Source: Nageia nagi (Eukaryota; Pinophyta). From it: a stretch of DNA of 64,000 nucleotides. Both the position numbers and the translations under genes were made by a program. This document shows positions 32,846 through 43,810 of this stretch, in pieces (positions within the stretch are counted from its first letter, which is position 1; each line of letters opens with the position of its first letter). The DNA is taken from the NCBI GenBank assembly GCA_050084985.1, contig JBITNC010000002.1:744001-808000 (forward strand), given 5' to 3'. Below the pieces are notes generated by a model. It did no database searches. It was given only the letters and a program-made list of their open reading frames with translations, and was not told the DNA's origin.

Positions 32846-33343
32846 TGTTGGAATGTATAATGCATTATTGTAAAGGTTTGTATTAAATCTTCTATGTAAG
32901 ATTGCTAATATTTAAATGTATCATTTGATACCTTATGTATTTAAATGAATATGATAATGCAACTTATCCTACACTCCATATCATGAGCATACCCTTGGGT
33001 AAAAGGATGTGCATGTCATGCTTTTGTACATTGGATAAAAGGATGATCCAATGAGGGATTTTGTCCTATAAATAAAAGGCTCTCTCTTTGTGATCATACA
33101 CCAATTTGTGAAATAAATTTATGCTATAGGATAGTGTTTAAGAGAAAAGTGTAGGAGTATTGTAAGAGTTCATATTTGTTAAGAAGAGAGATCTAGTTAG
33201 TGGATGTACTCCTAGTTGGAAGAACTACTTGCATCTTGTGTTATCTTTATGAGATTGCTTTGTGAGTTTGTTAGATGCATATTGTGAGCTTTCATGTGAT
33301 CTTGGGAGTTTAGAGTTGTTCTTATTATAGTTCAATTATCTCA
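32846..33343 (+). repeat. copia B 3' LTR
   Basis: 498 bp, TGTTGGAATG...AATTATCTCA, directly preceded by polypurine tract AAGGGGGAG at 32837-32845. Confidence 0.92.
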
Positions 33344-33348
33344 ATGAA

Positions 33349-35054
33349 CTGATAAATTATTGTACTATTATGATCGATCACACCTTAGCGAAGCTTTATG
33401 CCACAACATTAAATGACTACATTTCTCAAATGGCCAATGCCAAAAGGTTTAGGGCAAGAGGATAGGTGGGTTTTTGATGATATCATTGCACCATAGACCA
33501 TATATTCATGCTTAAAGAAATCATTGATGAGGATTGGTTATTAAATTTCTCAATCTTCTACTGCTTTATGGATTTTAGGAAGGCCTTCAATACTATTCCT
33601 CATCATAGACTCAAGGAACATGTTCAAAGATTGGACATTCAGATATTGGATTCATAACCATATTGAGTTTATATAAGACTCTTTTAGGTTAGATTCATAC
33701 TTTATAGGGGCTCACTAATAGTATCCTTATCATGATTGGGGTGAAGCAAGATTTCCCCCTCTCCCCCTATCTCTTTTTTGTCTATACATCGATGAGCTTG
33801 AGTATTACATTCTAGAGACTTGTGATCTTGATGTGGGTGGCCTTCTCCATGGTAGCAAGGTGCCCATCATCCTCTTTACAAATGATATCTTGCTACTTTC
33901 ACACTCATATGAGGACCTCCAAAGTCTTTTTTGTGCCTTAGATGATTTTAGTACTCAACGAGAGCTTATGGTGAACCTTAACAAGACTAAGGTTATGGTT
34001 TTCAATGCTTCAAAAGCTACACTAGATAAAACCTTGATTACCTTGTATGGCAATCACATAGATATCTCCACCTCCTACACTTATTTAGGAGTACTCTTTT
34101 CAAGGCCTAAATTCTCCATAAGAGCAATAGCCCTTCATAGAGTAAGCTAAGGATATGTAACAGTCTCCATGCTTGGGAGACAATGCGTACAACTTTAATT
34201 CCAATACATACCATCCAAATTATAGCTTGAGTAAGCCACTTGGATACATCAACTTGCATATTCCTCTTCGCTTGAGATTATCCCTTGGTTAGTTTCAATT
34301 ATGTTCACACCAATTTAGGATAGAGAAATACCATCACATAGAAAGAGAATTTTGAGTTTGTCACCTTTGCTCTCTTCAAATTGAGTTTGAGACCCATTTC
34401 ATTTTTTGATGTTTGGTTTACTATGAGATCTGAGGATGCTATTATTATCTTTTTTGAGACTCACAAAGATCTCTTAGCACATTCATTCCTTATCCTTATC
34501 AGCAATATTTGGTCCTGTACCTTTGAGAGGCCCTCCTCATATGGTGAGGACTTCTATATCAAGCTCAACAGCCACTTGGGGATCAAATCATCATGTCAAT
34601 TTTCTATGCCTCTTCTCCTAAGTGAGCTCATAAGAGACATTGGGAGTAGCACATGCATCCACCACATTAGACTAGGATACATACATAGAGCACTAAGGAT
34701 CCTTCATTGATGTGTTGAATCACATCCTTCTTATCCTCTAGTAGCAGTATCACAAAATACATCCCATAATGATCATGCTTGAGATCTCCTTGGAGTAGAG
34801 AGTATTGTCATATGCTTCCCCAGTGAGGTTTAGAGAGACATTACCTAGGGAGCCTTAGTTTTTGTATCCCTCATTTCTTTTAGGGTTAGGATTCTCTTAT
34901 ATGATTGTATTTTTTTATTCTTTTATATTTTCTTTAGATGTGCCCATTAGGGGCTTGTTGGCTTCATTTACATGATTGTACTTTCTAGTTCCATTGATCA
35001 CCTTTGGTCATGCAAGGATATTAATATAGTTTCTTTGTTTCTTTATTTCTTTCC
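33349..35054 (+). mobile_element. LINE copy 2, 3' part (RT to tail)
   Basis: Rejoins the LINE interrupted at 25657. RT motifs: INYCTIMIDHTLAKLYATTL, SQMANAKRFRARG, a FMDFRKAFNTIPHHRL stretch near 33565-33610 and VKQDFPLSPYLFFVY. The catalytic box reads F-T-N-D in VPIILFTNDILLLS (33833 onward), where copy 3 has F-V-D-D. Then KTKVMVFNASKATL, the C-terminal basic region, and a 3' tail CATTGATCACCTTTGGTCA..ATTAATATAGTTTCTTTG ending in a T/C-rich run at 35054. Confidence 0.88.
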
Positions 35055-35480
35055 AAAAGTGTTGTATGGTGTTGAGATTTATCTTGCTTGAGAACTAGGG
35101 ATTGGACTTTGATAGTGTTGATCTTGGTCAATACATTATCTCGATCCATCCAAAGCAAGAGAATGGTACCCCACATTATTATGTTTACTGAGTTTGGATG
35201 CCAACCTCTTCATATATGGGCCTTTTCCTTTATATTCTTCTTCCTCCATCACTTACACATCCTATATAATTCTATAGGTGACATAATGAAACTAACTTTG
35301 AGGGCTTTAGCTTCATATATGGCTTTAGCCATATAGGTTTATCATATATGTAGGTTCATTGAGGTTAGTGAGATTTGACAATGATTTGGTTTCTCTTAGG
35401 ATTGCTTACCTACACCTTAAGGGATTTTAGTTAGTTCCCTTTTAGACTCTTTCTTAATTTTTCAAGATACCATTTATAGG
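35055..35480. other. Spacer between LINE 3' ends
   Basis: No recognised gene. A short plus ORF (35088-35336) shows no family motif. Could be part of the next LINE fragment, but the similarity I can see begins only at about 35480-35560. Confidence 0.4.
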
Positions 35481-36374
35481 GACTTTATTCATATTAGTTA
35501 GGTATCTCCTCCTCAGTAATTATCATCGAAGCTGGCACACTATGCATAACACTATTTATAGATTGATAGTGGTTTAATCGTTACCATAGGATACATCAAT
35601 TTAAATCTTCCTCCTAGATTAAGGATGTTCCTAAGATAGTTTCAAGTTTTCTCCCATCAATTGAGGGTAGAGGTAGATCATCATCTAGCTTAGGACATAT
35701 GTACTTATTGTCTTTATTCACTAGAACCCAAGACTGAGGACCACTTCATCTTTCGATGTTCTATGTATTATGAGATTTGAGGTCGATATTATTATCTTTT
35801 TAGAGATACACATAGATTGTTGTATACTTTATTTTAGTATCTTGATCAGTGATGTCTAGCTCTCTACCTTCAAGAGGCTTTCCTTCTTTAGAAGCATCTT
35901 CTCTCTTGAGCTCAACATCTAACAAGTGATCATCATATTACATCTTTCTTTCATGCTTCTTTTACATATGAGTCTCATAGAAGACCTCAATATGATCCCC
36001 TCCCCCAACTTGACATACCACAAGATGCCTTCTTGATACTCAAGTTCCACTGAGGACTCTTCATATCACATCTTTCTTCCCCTCTAGTAGGAGGGATGCA
36101 AGGAAGCTCCCCTCATATGAGTAAGATCTTTCTATAGTACAATTATCATCTATGATGGCCCTCTCTTGATCATCTCTTCATATATATCTCACTTTTTAGG
36201 GTTATATTCTTCTTGTTCTGATTTATTGATTATACTATTTGCTTTTTTACTTTCTTAGATTGGATCCACTAGGGGTCATTTTGGTATCTTGCACATGATT
36301 GTATCCACTAGTCCCATTGACCACTTTTGGTTATCTATGGACATTAATATAATTTATTTCTTTTTCTCTTTCTT
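35480..36374 (+). mobile_element. LINE 3'-end fragment (fourth copy of the family)
   Basis: Aligns by eye with the last 850 bases of LINE copy 2: GGATACATCAATTTAAATCT.., CTATGTATTATGAGATTTGAGG.., then AGTCCCATTGACCACTTTTGG..ACATTAATATAATTTATTTC and a CTTT-rich end. The fragment is 5'-truncated, the usual outcome of incomplete target-primed reverse transcription. Confidence 0.75.
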
Positions 36375-37038
36375 ATTTAATGAAGGTTTAAAAAATATGT
36401 TATAATTTATTTGAAGTGTTTATAAAAATTTTCCTTTTGTAAAATCATATATAAAATCTCATTAAGTTTTTTAAGAATCATGTAAGGGTTTGTTGTGTCT
36501 ATATATAGATGTAAGGTTTTCTTTGATGGTGGATATGCTTCACTCTACTAGTGATATCATGTAGTTGTATCATATTTGGTTTAAACTAAAGCTTGATTAT
36601 GTATCCAAGGAATCTCTTATTATCAAAAGTGGGAAATTAGTTTAGGATACTAGACATATTTTCGTCCATTATCTCGGATCCCTTTATGGTTTATGGTTTG
36701 TTGGCTTCAAATTTAATCCCAGCAAATAACCATTTTAAAAATGGGTAGCATGAACACACTACTACATATTATGCACATAATGATTATTAAATATAGAAAA
36801 TAATAATTAAATCAAATGCAAACTTTAATTCAACCAATAAACACTTGAACTAGTTAACAATATTACTAAAGATTATATATATATATTATATATATAATAT
36901 ATATATATATATTATATAATATATTTATATTTTAACTATGATTCAACTATATGGGATAAATTCTGTTGACTTGATAACTTTATATGGACTCAATTATGTA
37001 GATGTGTTGGATGTATCTTTTTAATATTATTGTAGATG
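36375..37038. other. AT-rich intergenic DNA with (AT)n tract
   Basis: No gene seen. Contains an AT-dinucleotide-rich microsatellite at about 36872-36927. Confidence 0.6.
36872..36927. repeat. AT microsatellite
   Basis: Runs of TATATATATA broken by extra T or A, about 56 bases. Confidence 0.9.
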
Positions 37039-37041
37039 TCA

Positions 37042-37077
37042 GATGTATTGTAGACCTCAAATGTATTGCAGACCTCA
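37042..37077. repeat. Two 18-bp direct repeats next to SINE
   Basis: GATGTATTGTAGACCTCA followed at once by AATGTATTGCAGACCTCA, directly before the SINE head. Confidence 0.7.
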
Positions 37078-37078
37078 T

Positions 37079-37235
37079 AGTTTGTTGGTTGAGTTGGTCA
37101 TGTTGTGATCCTGTTTCACAAAGTGTCCCATGTTCAAATCCCACCAAGAATGATACAATGTACTCCCTATAGTCGTCCCATAGATTGTTCTTGGTCTCTT
37201 ATGAACATTAATACAATTTCTTTCTTTCTTTCTCG
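37079..37235 (+). mobile_element. tRNA-derived SINE with LINE-like 3' tail
   Basis: The head carries a pol III A box TGGTTGAGTTGG (37086-37097) and a B box TGTTCAAATCC (37131-37141) at tRNA-like spacing. After a short body the tail reads TAGTCGTCCCATAGATTG..TTGGT..ATGAACATTAATACAATTTC followed by (CTTT)n. It closely follows the tail of the LINE copies at 36310-36374, 35000-35054 and (reverse) 51933-52000. Shared tails let SINEs borrow the LINE reverse transcriptase. Length, about 157 bp, fits a SINE. Confidence 0.72.
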
Positions 37236-38169
37236 TTTATGTTCACTTGAAATATTTCAATATGTTTTTGTATCATTTAATTTTAAATTTAAAGATATTT
37301 GTTAAGATATATATATATCAAAACTATAAAAAATATTAAATATTTTAATTAAAAATAAGATAATCTTATGATTTAATATTGATAAAATTTTCAATTTATT
37401 TATCTATTTTGTAAATTGATTAATATATGTTAACATTTATTTATTAAACTTACTTGAAAGATTAATGTCTAATTTTATAATCATTATATATTTCAAGATA
37501 TAGTCAATAATAAATATCTCAAAGATGAAAAGAAAATGTCAATAAAGGTAGAAGATGGATATCTAAAAATCACAACAATTCTTAAAATCATTGTAAAGAT
37601 ATTTATGTTATTGTTTGAAACATAATTAATTATTATCATATTATATTGTATCTATTTAAACTATCATGTATATAATCTCCATGTAAAGTTTTATTTTAAG
37701 TATCTTTTAAATAGTTTCTTACCTGAGTGACTTTTCAACGAGTTTATCTCATTTTACTTTATTATTATTTGTTATTCATTATCATTCATAATATTTATGT
37801 GTTGATTATGTAGGTTTTATTACGTAGGTACTTTTCATATAATATATATAACTTGAATGATGAACAACAATACTATTACATATCCACCTTTGGAAGTGAG
37901 CCTCCTTTTTTTTTCATTTTTCACATATGTACATTATATTATTTGTGGTAATTTTCTAAGTAATTGGATTATCTTTAATATCTTTATTTTATTATATATT
38001 AAAGTCAATATTAAAATTATAATAATCCCTTTAAAAATAATCATTTACATTAAATACATATTTACTTATAGCTAATTTATAACTACTTATAAATTGTTTA
38101 TTGGATATTCAAATTATATTTGTGGTCTATTGAGTTTGCAAGTATTTAAAATACTAACATTGTCTCATA
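37236..38169. other. AT-rich DNA without recognised features
   Basis: Very AT-rich (ATATAT and TTTAAA runs). Short plus ORFs such as 37857-38075 have low-complexity Ile/Phe composition and look accidental. Confidence 0.6.
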
Positions 38170-38990
38170 TTTTTATTTTGTTATTATTATTATTTAAGGT
38201 TACATTGTTTTTGTTAAAAAAAAAAAATTATATGTTCTTGAAGTATTGAAATACTAATTCATGTTATATGAAAAATATAGTTTGAAAATTGTTATAGTAT
38301 GTTTAGATATCTTGCATCTCTTAGAAGTATTACATTAAAATATAAAATGGATTTTTTTCATTTAAATCTTAATGAGACTTAATATGATAATCCTATAATT
38401 GAAATTAATAATAAATATGATAACACATAAGATACATTTATTCCCAATGATACTCAAAGAATTGGTCCATAACCTAATCTCTATATCATTTGTAATCATA
38501 CTCTTTATTAGAACATTCAAAATAATATTTTACAACATTCCCATTATTTGTATGGCTTCTTATTACTCAAAAAGGAGGTCTTGTTGTACCAAAGGGGATA
38601 ACATGATGTTTAAATGTGTGGATTTTTCCTTGGGAGGTCTCAAATCCAAATAACTCTAGTTGATCCAATGAAATCGTAGCAAGGCTCTGACTTGGCTACT
38701 ATTTAGCTACAGTTGCACTATTTATCCATAATTGTCACATATATGGAAAAGAATTTAAACTTTACCCTACTAGTGACCATGAGGGCATTCTTGGAACAAT
38801 TTGCCTCATGATAATACCTAAAAAACAAGGTATTGTTATATATATTGTTAAAAAATTATTTAGTAGCTAATGAAGCCTCTTCTCACATATATATAATCTT
38901 TATCCATTCCTCATACTTTAACCATAAACCTACCATCCATTTTAACCTAATTCATTTATTACATCCTATGTTTTCCTCAACCCTAGCATG
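38170..38990. repeat. Dispersed repeat R2, copy 1
   Basis: Matches 60370-61510 in blocks and in order: TATTTAAGGTTA..; GAAAATTGTTATAGTATGTTTAGA..GAAGTATTACATTA..AAATGGATTTTTT; CCATAACCTAATCTCTATATCATTTGTAAT; AAGGAGGTCTTGTT; TTATTACATCCTATGTTTTCCTCAACCC. In the other copy about 600 bp of extra DNA separates the first two blocks from the rest. No coding capacity recognised. Confidence 0.65.
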
Positions 38991-39411
38991 GGTACAAGAA
39001 GTTGGGTTCACTTTAAGGCCAAAACATGGAAGTGTTTTCCTTGATTTTCAAGTTTGGGTATGATTGATCTTAAAATCTAAAGCACTTAGACATGGGAATC
39101 ATGAAAAAGTTCATTAGGATGAAAATATAGTTCTCAAATTCTAGTTTTCAAATATATAATTTATTCTAATACCCAGATCATAACATTTAAAATTCAATAG
39201 GATGAATAAAAACCACTTTTTAAAAACTATTTTTGGACCATACCATTCACGTGTCTATCCAACCTAATTTGAATAAAATCAAGGTATTTTTTAAAATCCT
39301 TTTAGGTAAAGATACCTAACATATTGGAGCTTATCCTAGATATTTTTCCATAATTTTTTGTAATATATTTTTTATTAATTTTGTTTTGAGCATGTTTGTG
39401 GTTTCGAAAAG
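38991..39411. repeat. Dispersed repeat R1, left part, interrupted by copia C
   Basis: Similar to 52500-52930 (GGAAGTGTTTTCC, TTGAATTCTAGTTTTCAAATAT.TAATTTATTCTAATACCCA, GGTAAAGATACCTAA). The match resumes beyond copia C at 46881. Family unknown; AT-rich, noncoding. Confidence 0.65.
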
Positions 39412-39817
39412 TGAAGGATTTGAACATTAAAGAACACAATCCTAAACTACCAAGATAACTATCTAAGATCTTTATTCATTCACAAAGACAACTCTCTTAC
39501 AAGAACACTTTCTTCATCTCCTAATCACTAATCCTAGAGCATAACTTTGCTTCATAATTGGTAAGTGATCACAAAGAGGGGGCCTTCTATTTATAGGCCA
39601 AAATACCCCTTTATATCACCCTTTTAACCATAGTATAAAGGCATGACATGGTTCACCCTTTTATCCAAGGTTTATGATCATGAGATGGAGTGTAGTACAA
39701 GTTACATTATTATATTCACTTAAATACTTGAGGTATCTAGGAATACTATTAAGTATTAATGAATTTACAAAGAAGAACATTACAAAACCATACAATAATG
39801 CATTATACATTCCAACA
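39412..39817 (-). repeat. copia C 3' LTR with internal deletion
   Basis: 406 bp. Lacks the segment from TCACTTGTAAGCTC to TACATTCATT present in the 5' LTR at 46415-46515. Preceded on the element side by a decayed polypurine tract (CTGCCTCTTAATGCAATATTGGG on the plus strand, 39818 on). Confidence 0.9.
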
Positions 39818-40559
39818 CTGCCTCTTAATGCAATATTGGGATAGAGCAAAGAAGAGAAAAGAAAAAGAGAGTTATCCTCCATATAAATACAATCGAAGAT
39901 GAGAATTTTTTACATCCTGGTTAAGTAAGCAAGATCTTAGTTTGAGACTCACTATTTTACCATTCTAACAAATGGTTTACAATACAAACCATAAATGGTT
40001 TCAATGTACATAAATTAATCATCCAACTATAAGTTGACATGATGAGCCTCCACACCTGAAGTAAGTAACCTACAATCTTAAAAGAAACCTGTAAGCTACT
40101 GGTAGCTTAGACAATAAGATTAGTTAGATGCAACATGTACACATTCATATCAATAAGAATAAATCAAATAATACCATTAGAAAACTAATCAATGGTGCAC
40201 TATAAGTCATCATGGAGATGCTAATCCAATACTCATAGTCACTTGTTGTATACAAAACATGTGTTGATTATCATTACAAAATAGAGCATAAAATGCACAT
40301 ACAAGTTCTTCACATATGGATAACTGAACAGTGCCAAAATACACATACAAATTTCTCACATATGGATAAATTAACAATGTAAAATATGGCCAACTAAAAG
40401 CTAAAAAAAATGTACAAGTTTCTCATGTAGAGCAAACTTACCATGAAGGTGTATATAAAATCAACACTATACAACAAAAAATCCTCCTTGGGGGTGAAGT
40501 TGTGATCACAAATATGAATTCAACACATAATTCAAAATTCACTCCCCCTTCAGGGCAAC

Positions 40560-41150
40560 TTCACCAACATGATAGCATACTAAGCTTACTTAATTGACCT
40601 TTAGGAAGAGGCTTGATGGACAAATCAACGGAGTTCAATGTGGATGGACAATACTTAAAGAGAATAATTCCATTTAGAACTTTCACCCTAATGAAATTGG
40701 TTTGGATTTCCACATGTTTTATTCTTTGATGAAATATAAGATTCTTAACTAAAGAAATAGCCAACTAATTATCTAAATAAATCAGATATGGGCCAGCTTT
40801 CTTATACTCAATTTCTTTCAAAATATGCCTAAGCCAAATAGCTTCCTAAGCTACAAAAAACATGGCTTAGTATTCATCTTTTATGATGGAAAAAGAAATA
40901 GTAGGCTACTTCTTAGAAATCCAAGAGATAGAACCTCAACCAATTTTGAAAACATATGTAGAGGTTAATTTTCTATCATCTCTATCTCCCCCATAGTCAA
41001 AATTGGAAACCCTAAGAGAATAAAAGAGGGCAACTTGGAATATTTCAAAGCAAGATACTTCATCCCTGTAACATACCTCAAGATTTTCTTAATAGCATTG
41101 AGGTGGTCAACATATATTTTTTGCATGAACCGTGCCATTAGATTCATTGC
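40560..41150 (-). pseudogene. copia C RNase H
   Basis: Blocks MNLMARFMQKIYVDHLNAIK and KILRYVTGMKYLALKYSKLP (40965-41147), TISFSIIKDE-like codons and FHQRIKHVEIQTNFIRVKVL (40561-40764), ending STLNSVDLSIKPLPKGQLS before the 3' untranslated region. Stops between blocks. Confidence 0.86.
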
Positions 41151-42025
41151 AAATGTAATATCTGGTATGGAAATAGTTAAATAAAGAAGACTACCAATTA
41201 ATTACTTATAAGTTATAACATCTACCAATTGAGAGTTAGAGTTAGTGATTCCAGGAGAATATAGGATCATAACATGTCTACACTCCTCCATTCTAAACTT
41301 TTGCAAGATGTTTGGTATATACTCAAATTGATTAAGATAAGTACAATCTTTGTAATGGTATACTTACATTCCTAGGTAGTAGTGCAATAAATCAAGATTA
41401 GTCATTTCAAACATTGTTTTAAGTTTGTATATGCACTCTTAAATGATTTCATCATTATTCCTAGTTATCAAAAGATCATCCACATAAAGGAGAATTAATA
41501 CTACATATTTTCTTTGATTGAGCACATATAGATCAGAGTTAGAGAAGCAATTGGAGAATCCAATGTTTGTAAAGTATTTTGAAATCTTCTTGTACTAGGA
41601 TCTAGGTGCTTGCTTAAGTCCATACAATGACTTCTTTATCTTGCACACAAATGACTCTTTTCCTTCCATAACAAACCCTTCTGGTTTATTCATGTAGATT
41701 TCCACATCTAAGTCACCATTGAGAAATGCACTTTTAATATCAAATTGAAAAAATTTCCATCCCCAGCTGCTAAAGGAGAAATGATAATTATGATAGTAGG
41801 CATCTTTGCCATAGGAGCAAAGGTTTTCTCATAATCAAATCTATATTTTTTAGCAAAACCTTTGGCTATCAACCTTGCCTTGTATTTCTTAATATTACCA
41901 ACTGAATTGAACTTGAGTTTGTAGATCCACTTATAACTAATTACATTCTTTTCATTGGGATAAGGAACCAAGTCCCAAGTTTCACTTTTCATAAGCCCCT
42001 CACACTCCACTTTCATGGATTCCAT
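41151..42025 (-). pseudogene. copia C reverse transcriptase
   Basis: N-terminal block open for 105 codons: KSETWDLVPYPNEKNVISYK, WIYKLKFNSVGNIKKYKARL and DYEKTFAPMAKMPTI, then a frameshift near VHFSMVT. Downstream an intact YVDD at 41475-41486 within LLYVDDLLITRNND. Confidence 0.88.
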
Positions 42026-42304
42026 ATAGTACTCATGCTTTAAAGCTTATTTAAATGATGAGATCTCATTCTTGTTATCAATTTTGGTGAATAAGGATTT
42101 ATTCAAGGTCATACTCTTTGTTATCCTTTGTGTTGGATAATTTTGCTTTTGAGATGATTTGTCTACATCAATATCTAACCAATTAAGTGTAACTGATGAG
42201 CCATATATACCATCAACATCCTTATTATTAGTATATTCTTTAGGAATTTCATTGAACTTTACATACCTTGATACGAACACTACTCTATAGGATGGAAAGT
42301 TCAA
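42026..42304 (-). pseudogene. copia C integrase-RT linker, abutting an integrase deletion
   Basis: 85 open codons: NFPSYRVVFVSRYVKFNEIP, LNWLDIDVDKSSQKQNYPTQ. Immediately upstream the sequence jumps to the C-x-x-C end of the pre-integrase domain, so about 660 bp corresponding to 29620-30270 of copy B are gone. Confidence 0.85.
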
Positions 42305-42850
42305 ACCTTTATCTATTCATCTTTCCTAGGATGCACTTCTCACATAAACTGATTGAAGGTAAAATTGAAGGCAAACCTTTCACAAGTTATTGGTCTTTCA
42401 TGAATTGAATACTTTTGTGTTTAAGGTGCCCTAAATGTTGGTGCCAATGATTTCCTCTAGAGTGCACATTTGTAACAAGACACATCTTCATTAGAACTTG
42501 ATCCATAATGTAGAGATCATCTTTCACTGATACTTTGAACAAAGTGGCAAGAACCTCCTTAATGCACCAGGAGTGTGATTCAAACTCAAAAGAATATCCT
42601 TTCCTTATAACTTGAATTATGAAGAGAAGGTTCATCCTGAGCTTAAGAACATAGAGCACATTCTCAAAAAACTTTTCATGTATCAACACACTCCCAAACA
42701 CTTGGACTTTAAGGATTGAATTATCATCTATCACAACTACATCTTTTTTATACTTGTAAAAATTTTCAATCTTATCATTTTCAAAGCATAGGTGATTAGT
42801 GCATCTAGATTCAATAATCCAATCAATAGAGAAGAAGGGAGTCATGGATT
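42305..42850 (-). pseudogene. copia C protease and pre-integrase domain
   Basis: Open for 152 codons. The protease site reads IIESRCTNHLCF, so both the Asp (to Glu) and the Gly (to Arg) of D-S-G are changed. Then KKDVVVIDDNSILKVQVFGS, ENVLYVLKLRMNLLFIIQVI and the pre-integrase WHQHLGHLKHKSIQFMKDQ; C-x-x-C follows after a stop. Confidence 0.87.
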
Positions 42851-42929
42851 TGAGTCCAAAAATAAATCCATCTTTTATATTCTTCTTCCCTTTGAAGTTA
42901 TTTACATTTTCATTACCCTTATTCTTTTT

Positions 42930-43810
42930 TTCTCTTTTCTTTTTGTAGTAATCAAATTATTTATGACCATAGATGCCACAAAAGTTAAAATTTTTATCAA
43001 AATTTGCCTTAAGATTTGGTTTTCTTGCTTGCCTTTTCCATTATTTTTCTTGAAGTAGTAGTTGTTGTTGTTGGTGGTGCTGTTATTATTTTTATCCATT
43101 TTCTTAAACTTTTTAGAAGAAGAAGGATAAGTTTCTTTTGATAATTGAACTTCTTCTTGAAAGGAGTTTGGATTTCTCCTAGAGCAATGTTATTATCCTT
43201 TGGAGAAGAGATCAACACCTTTTTAATATGATTTTTCTTATGCTTTAGAAGGAGCCTTGAAAGTTTCCCAAGAGAGAAAACTTCTTCATCATCATCAATT
43301 CTAGTCTTAATAACTATCACAAAATTACTAAACTTTGAAGAAAGACTTTAGAGAATGATGAATACCATGAACTCATCATTGATCCAATTACACCCATAAG
43401 CAACAAGTTGGGTCCTAATGTTAATAATTTTTTTCAAGTAGATGGCAATATTTTCATATTTCTCTTAACAAGATTGAAGTAACTTTTTGAAAATAGTGAA
43501 CCTTCTTGAAAATTTAGATCTAAAGTAAATTTTCTTAGGTCTATTCCAAGATTCCTTTGCTAAATTTAATGATGAAATCATAAGAAGCACTTCATCTGAC
43601 ATTGCATAAAAAATCATGGAGGTTGGCAACTCATTCTTTGTGTTGTATGCTTTAAGAGCCTTCTCATCTGTAGGAGCAACTAGGTTCTTATTAACTATCT
43701 AGCAAAGCTTCCTTACCTGTAATTTAGCTTTTATTCAAAGTTCCCATATACCATAGTTGGAACCATAAACAATGTGCTTTGGTAAGAAGGTATCACCCAT
43801 TTTCTACATA
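42930..43810 (-). pseudogene. copia C gag
   Basis: Begins near MGDTFLPKHIVYGSNYGIW at about 43800. Contains VLISSPKDNNIALGEIQTPF (43009-43320) and an Asn/Thr-rich tract. The knuckle near 42945-42995 reads N-F-N-F-C-G-I..H..D-Y-Y, keeping only one of three cysteines. Confidence 0.85.

Larger units (their letters stand above)
25663..33343 (+). mobile_element. Ty1/copia element B, whole but internally rearranged
   Basis: 7.7-kb plus-strand copy flanked by ATGGA (25658-25662) and ATGAA (33344-33348), a 5-bp duplication with one change. It lies inside LINE copy 2: the flanking LINE codons rejoin in frame (..D-P-N then LINYCTIMIDH). It has gag, protease, integrase, RT and RNase H in order, a long leader and a roughly 850-bp 3' untranslated region ending in AAGGGGGAG before the 3' LTR. 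The 5' LTR lacks its last bases and the primer site. All ORFs are broken. Confidence 0.93.

Noticed and set aside
37079-37141. Possible functional tRNA gene
   Set aside because: A and B boxes are present but no cloverleaf with paired acceptor stem can be drawn, and the 3' part is a LINE-like tail; SINE fits better.
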